The position numbers and the translations under genes are program-made. Positions 59,816 to 64,000 of a stretch of DNA of 64,000 nucleotides are shown piece after piece. Position 1 is the first letter of the stretch. Each line of letters starts with the position of its first letter. The notes under the pieces are model-generated. The model was not told the origin of the DNA. It was given only the letters and a program-made list of their open reading frames with translations, and did not search any database. Source of the DNA: Chitinivibrionales bacterium (GTDB lineage: Bacteria; Fibrobacterota; Chitinivibrionia; Chitinivibrionales; WJKA01); assembly GCA_014728295.1 (NCBI GenBank), contig WJLW01000070.1:62001-126000 (forward strand), read 5' to 3'.

Positions 59816-62575
59816 ATGCAAACCCAGAGTCGCAAAATCCTCAAAAAGCTCAAAACACGCGACGACATTTCCGTTGAGAACATTCTGCCCAAATTTGAGC
59901 GCACCTATCTGAGCCTGGGCACGCAGATCGGCAAGTACCACATTATCGAGGAGGTTGACCGGGGCGGCATGGCCGTGGTGTACAAAGCGCGTCAAATGGA
60001 TCTGGACCGCATCGTTGCACTGAAGGTGCTGCCGGCCAATATCACCATCAACCGCAGTTTTGTCGATCGGTTCCTGTCCGAAGCGCATGCCGTGGCCCAA
60101 CTGAATCATCCCAATATTGTCAGCATCCATGAAGTTGCCATGCAGGATAATATTTATTACCTGGCCATGGACTATATCCCCGGCAAAAATCTTTACTATT
60201 ACCTCAATTATACCAAGCCCAAGCTCGTTGAGGTGCTTGAGATCGTTGCCGTTCTGGCCGACGCCATGGCGTATGCGCATAAGCAGAAGATCGTGCACCG
60301 GGACCTGAAGCTCAACAACGTGATCATGCGCGACAACAGCGTGCCGATCCTGATCGATTTTGGGCTGGCAAAGGCACTGGAAGGAGAAGACGGAACGATC
60401 ACGCAGACCGGTGAAATTGTTGGTTCGCCGGCCTATATGGCGCCCGAGCGATTGCTGGGTACTTTTGCCGACGAACGCAGCGATGTCTGCTCGCTGGGCA
60501 TTATGCTCTACGAGATGTTGACTTTCAAGAATCCCTATCTGGATCCGCGCTCGATACACCAGACCACAATAAATGTGCTCGAATCGCAACCGATTCCCCC
60601 GCGTAATCTGGTCGCCTGGCTCCCGGCAGAAATCGAGGCTATTGCTCTCAAGGCCATGCACAAGGAGGCCGAAAGCCGGTATCAGTCCATGGAAGAGTTG
60701 AGTGCGGATATTCGCCGCTATCAAAACGGTGAACCGGTTATTGCCAGGCCGCCGTCTCTGGCCGACAAGGCAAAGCACTTTGTGCGCAAGCACTGGCCCT
60801 GGATCACCATCCTGGTGCTGGTGGCAATTTTTTCGATTGTGCTGGGCTTTTCATTTTACAGCCAGAATCAGCGCGAGCAGCCACACTGGCAGATTTTTCT
60901 CGAAGAGCGGTTCGAATCGTTGCGCGGTGAGAATAAATGGCTCATCGACAAAAACGCAACCGATGCATGGCGGATCAGCGCAGGCGCCCTGCACTTTTCG
61001 GGAACGCAACCGGCATTTATCAGGCTCGACCACAGCTTCACCCGTGATATTAAAATCGAATGCGATCTTATCGCAGCCGGTACGGCCTTTTTTGACGCCG
61101 GTTTCTTTTTTTACGGCCATCGCCCCCGGGACGGCTATAGGGTCATCCTGCATCACAACGGTGGTGGAATGCACGGTATTGCACTTCCTCACAGCGATTA
61201 TCTTCTGGCGGATTATGATCAGTTTGCATTGACCCGATCACATCGCTATCACATCGAAATACGGCGAGAGCAGGATGAAATCAGTTGCCTGATCAACGGG
61301 GTGACCATTGCGGAATTCACCGATATCATGCCGCCGCGGGGAGAGCAGCACCAGCATCTGGGATTTTTCGGGGCAAGCAGCCCGTTCAGAGTTGAAAACA
61401 TCAAAGTTTATCGTCTGGCCGTTCCCCAGGCGCCGCCGCCGACACTGGTTGCCGACCGCTTTTTACAGCGCGGTGAATATCGCCAGGCTATGGATGAATA
61501 TCGTGCCTTGCTGATTGACTTGCCGCAATCCGGGTACATCGACGAAATTAGAGCCAATTTAGCCCAATGTTACGTATATACCGGCAAACCCCTGGTGGCA
61601 GTTGCGCTCTGCGACTCTTTGCTGCGGGCTTCTGCATTGTCGCGGCAGTTGCAGGCCCGGACACTTTTTATCAAGGCGCTTGCTCACGACATCGTGGACA
61701 GCAGCAACGCCCGTCAAAAAGCGTTGCAGCAGCTTGCGGATCGATACAGCGATTATCCGGGAGGCATGTCTGCCTTCATTCATCAATTGTCAGATGTGTC
61801 CGAATTGCTGGAGCAGGCAAAGTATGACTTCGCCCAGGCAGAGCTCAACCGCGCTTTGCGCAGGTATCCCGGCAATGCTTCACTGGCGGGGTGGATTCAG
61901 CAAGCGCTGCTCGACCGGGCACTCGATGCTCGGGAGCTGGAGGTGATCTTGTCGACGCATGCAGACGGCAAACAACTCTACCGCAATGATGAACCGGTTT
62001 TCTCCACGCTGCTGTTGTACGCTGCCCGAGCCAACCTTGAGAAGCGCGATCGCAAAAAGGCCGAAGACCTGCTCAATCAATGCATCACCTCACGCTTAAA
62101 ATCTAAATCGGTATGGCAGGCGTGGCTGCAGCTTGCTGCTTTATATGAATATGATTTCAACTATGATGACGCGATGACCATTTATCGCAAGCTGGTAAAA
62201 GAATGCCCGGCCACCTGTGAGCTGCATTGGACGGCACGTTTGCGTATGGGCGAAATCGCCAAAAAAACCTCTCACAGTGAGGCGCCCTTTTCCATTTTTG
62301 CCGAAGTGGAAGCCTCCGCATTTCCTTTTCCCCGGCCGGCGCTTATTGCGGGACTCTATGTTGATTCGCTCAATGTAGCGCAGTTTCGAACCGAATGGGG
62401 CCGCGCTTCGCATGATGCCGATGCGCTCTATTACTATTATTTTATGCGCAACCGCCTGCATGACAATCCGCGCGCAGCTTTGCGCTATCTCAAAAAATAC
62501 CACTCCCGGCTCAAACCGGACTCCTGGCAGTATCGCAGGATTCACCGGGCCGTCGAATATTTCCAGCGCTGGTGA
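59816..62575 (+). CDS. Membrane Ser/Thr protein kinase with lectin-like and TPR extracytoplasmic part
   Basis: 919 residues. The kinase domain (about 45-300) is complete: Gly loop EVDRGGMAVVYKA, Lys in VALKVLP, catalytic HRDLKLNNV, DFGLAKA and GSPAYMAPER. A TM (WITILVLVAIFSIVLGFSFY, about 328-348) follows. The outer part starts with a LamG/DUF1080-like jelly-roll (about 360-540: FIRLDHSFTRDIKIECDLI, GYRVILHH, LGFFGASSPFRVENIKVYRL) and ends with TPR-like helices (about 545-915). The outer part could bind a sugar or peptide ligand. No Ser/Thr phosphatase lies nearby. Its TGA directly abuts the convergent small gene. Confidence 0.9.
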   Translation: MQTQSRKILKKLKTRDDISVENILPKFERTYLSLGTQIGKYHIIEEVDRGGMAVVYKARQMDLDRIVALKVLPANITINRSFVDRFLSEAHAVAQLNHPNIVSIHEVAMQDNIYYLAMDYIPGKNLYYYLNYTKPKLVEVLEIVAVLADAMAYAHKQKIVHRDLKLNNVIMRDNSVPILIDFGLAKALEGEDGTITQTGEIVGSPAYMAPERLLGTFADERSDVCSLGIMLYEMLTFKNPYLDPRSIHQTTINVLESQPIPPRNLVAWLPAEIEAIALKAMHKEAESRYQSMEELSADIRRYQNGEPVIARPPSLADKAKHFVRKHWPWITILVLVAIFSIVLGFSFYSQNQREQPHWQIFLEERFESLRGENKWLIDKNATDAWRISAGALHFSGTQPAFIRLDHSFTRDIKIECDLIAAGTAFFDAGFFFYGHRPRDGYRVILHHNGGGMHGIALPHSDYLLADYDQFALTRSHRYHIEIRREQDEISCLINGVTIAEFTDIMPPRGEQHQHLGFFGASSPFRVENIKVYRLAVPQAPPPTLVADRFLQRGEYRQAMDEYRALLIDLPQSGYIDEIRANLAQCYVYTGKPLVAVALCDSLLRASALSRQLQARTLFIKALAHDIVDSSNARQKALQQLADRYSDYPGGMSAFIHQLSDVSELLEQAKYDFAQAELNRALRRYPGNASLAGWIQQALLDRALDARELEVILSTHADGKQLYRNDEPVFSTLLLYAARANLEKRDRKKAEDLLNQCITSRLKSKSVWQAWLQLAALYEYDFNYDDAMTIYRKLVKECPATCELHWTARLRMGEIAKKTSHSEAPFSIFAEVEASAFPFPRPALIAGLYVDSLNVAQFRTEWGRASHDADALYYYYFMRNRLHDNPRAALRYLKKYHSRLKPDSWQYRRIHRAVEYFQRW

Positions 62576-62833
62576 TCAGAATCTTCCTGCAGCTTTTAAT
62601 GCGAAGAGCGCCAGTAAAATGCCAACCGAAATGCCGGCAACGATCCGAATAAGCAGTGCAAGCCGGGGAGGAATCGCTTCTTGCGTCTCGGGCTGGCTGG
62701 GTCGGGGATGTGGCGCACGCGCCCGGTCGCCCGGATTGTTCGTGGGGCCCTGGGGTGATGAAGGCTTGTCGGCTCCCGAGTCCAGGAGTTCACTGAGTGT
62801 CTTTTCGAATTGTTCGTTGTCTGACCGCTGCAT
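62576..62833 (-). CDS. Small tail-anchored membrane protein
   Basis: 85 residues. A hydrophilic lead (MQRSDNEQFEKTLSELLDSGA) and a Pro/Arg-rich linker are followed by one C-terminal TM (LALLIRIVAGISVGILLALFAL) and a short tail (KAAGRF). No family recognised. Support comes from its coherent lead-linker-TM layout and from a stop codon that exactly abuts the kinase stop, as in other convergent pairs here. The ribosome site is weak. A plus-strand ORF (62412-62951) covers the same bases but looks like a shadow. Confidence 0.5.
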   Translation of the reverse strand: MQRSDNEQFEKTLSELLDSGADKPSSPQGPTNNPGDRARAPHPRPSQPETQEAIPPRLALLIRIVAGISVGILLALFALKAAGRF

Positions 62834-62947
62834 GCACCAAATATACGTCCTGACGCACCGGGCGGCGAGAGAGCTTGCTGCTGCTCCCGGCGGGGGCCAA
62901 ACTGCCGCCGTTGGCCGGTCGTGCGCCGTCGATCATAGATGGAATAC

Positions 62948-62976
62948 TTGACGCTCCCTACCGTCTGTGTTATTTT
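62948..62976 (+). promoter_or_regulatory. Candidate sigma-70-type promoter of the PHP gene
   Basis: TTGACG, exact 17-nt spacer, TATTTT. Transcription would start near 62983, 37 nt before ATG 63020. It overlaps the extended ORF in the track, which supports the shorter start. Confidence 0.5.
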
Positions 62977-63019
62977 ACGTGTTTATGTCAAACAAATTAT
63001 ACGCAGAAATGAAGAGAGG

Positions 63020-63856
63020 ATGCAGCGAGGATCTCGTTACCCCAAGAGATATGTAGATCTTCACGTACACACCAGCTTATCCGACGGCACCAATTCAGTT
63101 CAGGAGGTTTTGCGGTTTGCCTGTCAGAAGAATCTGAAGGCGATCTCAATCACCGATCATGACTGCATTGATGCCTATCCGCTTGCGTTAGAGTTGGGGG
63201 GCGAACTTGGCATCGAAGTCATCCCGGGCGTTGAACTATCCAGCGAAATAGCAGGCGCCGATATTCACATTCTGGGGTACTTTGTTGACGTGCGCAATGC
63301 TGCACTCAACAGAAAAATCCAGGCCATGAAAGATGCGCGGTACAGACGGGCAAAGAAAATTGTGAAGAATTTAAATAGGCAGGGCGTTGACTTGCGATTC
63401 GAAACCGTTCTCAGTATCGCCGGGGAAGGGGCTATCGGCCGTCCCCATATTGCAACAGCACTGCTCAGAGAAGAGCTGGTCTACTCATTCAAGCAGGCTT
63501 TTGAAGACTTTCTGGGCTATGATTGCCCGGCATATGTCGAAAAACTCAAGTTGTGCCCTGAAGAGGTTTTTGCTCTGATACGCAATGCCGGCGGGGTACC
63601 GGTTATGGCCCATCCGGGGGTAACCGGTGTCGATGAGCGACTGCCCGAGTTCATGCAGAAAGGCATGGTCGGTATCGAAGTGTATCACAGTGAACACACG
63701 AGCGCGCAGGAAGAAAAATATCTGCGTTTTTGTAAAGCACATAATCTGGCTTATTCGGGAGGATCTGATTATCACAACAACAATCACCTGCGGTCGGAAA
63801 TCGGCAGCAAGCGGGTTTCGTATGCTGCGGTTAAAAGCCTCAAAGAACGACGCTAA
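63020..63856 (+). CDS. PHP-domain metal-dependent phosphoesterase (TrpH/YciV type)
   Basis: About 278 residues. The PHP motifs are YVDLHVHTSLSDGT, ISITDHDCIDAY, EVIPGVELSSE, and the later HILGYFVD, GRPHIATALL, VMAHPGV and YSGGSDYH segments, all with metal-binding His and Asp in place. Relatives are 5'-3' exoribonuclease/nucleoside 3',5'-bisphosphate phosphatases. ATG 63020 has GAAGAGAGG directly upstream (tight spacing); other starts are possible. It precedes a mannose-1-phosphate guanylyltransferase gene by 30 nt. Confidence 0.88.
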   Translation: MQRGSRYPKRYVDLHVHTSLSDGTNSVQEVLRFACQKNLKAISITDHDCIDAYPLALELGGELGIEVIPGVELSSEIAGADIHILGYFVDVRNAALNRKIQAMKDARYRRAKKIVKNLNRQGVDLRFETVLSIAGEGAIGRPHIATALLREELVYSFKQAFEDFLGYDCPAYVEKLKLCPEEVFALIRNAGGVPVMAHPGVTGVDERLPEFMQKGMVGIEVYHSEHTSAQEEKYLRFCKAHNLAYSGGSDYHNNNHLRSEIGSKRVSYAAVKSLKERR

Positions 63857-63886
63857 TAATGCAAACCTCTACTCAGGATGAATCGT

Positions 63887-64000
63887 ATGCATATCGTGCC
63901 CGTGCTTCTGGCAGGAGGCATCGGCGAGCGCTTCTGGCCCATGAGCCGCTCGTCAACGCCCAAGCAGCTCCTGCCCCTGATCAGCAACAAGTCGATGATC
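63887..64000 (+). CDS. Mannose-1-phosphate guanylyltransferase (partial, N-terminus)
   Basis: 38 codons are visible before the window ends. [21 protein letters not shown] has the nucleotidyltransferase G-G-x-G-x-R loop with the FWPMSR tail characteristic of GDP-mannose pyrophosphorylases (ManC type), followed by [10 protein letters not shown]. It would make GDP-mannose for surface polysaccharide. ATG 63887 is chosen; ATG 63878 is in frame but has its AGG too close. Whether a C-terminal isomerase domain follows cannot be seen. Confidence 0.85.
   Translation, partial: MHIVPVLLAGGIGERFWPMSRSSTPKQLLPLISNKSMI

Noticed and set aside
62412-62951. Plus-strand ORF of 179 codons overlapping the end of the kinase gene
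   Set aside because: Starts inside the kinase gene in another frame, is rich in Arg/Ser/Gly typical of shadow frames, and runs over a likely promoter region.
1-64000. CRISPR arrays, insertion sequences, prophage or restriction/defence genes
   Set aside because: No regularly spaced repeats, transposase, integrase, phage structural genes or restriction enzymes were seen in any frame.

Overview
The window is a gene-dense bacterial chromosome segment of roughly balanced base composition. It has about 60 protein genes, one tRNA, no rRNA, no insertion sequence and no CRISPR array. The cells look Gram-negative: there are several lipoproteins, a FadL/UPF0164-like outer-membrane protein, a Wza-like export protein and a cytoplasmic Wzz/BY-kinase. 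Several families used here (DUF5683, DUF4388, DUF4390 beside an NtrY/NtrX pair, KaiC-like ATPase, Ser/Thr kinase with TPRs, SpoVG, a UPF0164-like porin) fit a member of, or neighbour to, the Fibrobacterota/Chlorobi/Bacteroidota assemblage (for example Chitinivibrionia-like). That placement is an inference from gene content, not a measurement.

Layout. 1-3.8 kb: two two-component-regulator-type beta-propeller proteins (the first truncated by the window edge) and a TPR protein. 3.8-9.9 kb (minus): argF, then a KaiC-like ATPase, two small 3-TM proteins and two stand-alone receiver proteins, then uvrA. 10-15.2 kb (plus): spoVG, tRNA-Gln, rplY, pth, rpsF-rpsR-rplI, dapA-dapB. 15.2-20.2 kb: two DUF5683-like membrane proteins, nrdR with a candidate autoregulatory NrdR box, a small hypothetical gene and a PBP4-type carboxypeptidase. 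20.2-24.9 kb: a YwqK/MORN lipoprotein, then a cassette of a eukaryote-type HisA, an adenylate-kinase-like protein and a family B DNA polymerase. 24.9-27.7 kb (minus): three exported proteins of unknown role. 28-34.4 kb: DUF4390-NtrY-NtrX behind a candidate sigma-54 promoter, an AsmA-like protein, a second NtrC-type activator and a YbgC thioesterase. 34.4-37.7 kb (minus): gloB, rnhA, a porin-like protein and a lipoprotein.

37.9-47.3 kb is an exopolysaccharide/envelope polymer locus: a 54-codon Cys-containing ORF, a Wza-like protein, a MinD-like ATPase, an ExeA-like ATPase, a Wzz-BY-kinase carrying an extra TM and a C-terminal NTF2-like domain, an SLBB-FecR-LCP fusion, and rmlD/rmlB. 47.3-57.4 kb: a GAF-GGDEF diguanylate cyclase, a GT9-like protein, then a Csd6-like L,D-transpeptidase-fold enzyme followed by an 870-residue coiled-coil protein, Rel (ppGpp) and a DUF4388 protein. 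57.4-64 kb: prs, vanZ-like, an rluD-type synthase, a Ser/Thr kinase with an extracytoplasmic lectin-like/TPR part, a tail-anchored small protein, a PHP phosphoesterase, and the start of a mannose-1-phosphate guanylyltransferase.

The most interesting candidates are the polymer export/attachment locus with unusual fusions (37.9-45.3 kb), the Csd6-like plus coiled-coil pair as a possible cell-shape module (50.7-54.6 kb), and the KaiC-like/membrane/receiver operon (6.7-8.8 kb). Throughout the window convergent genes meet with stop codons abutting or overlapping.
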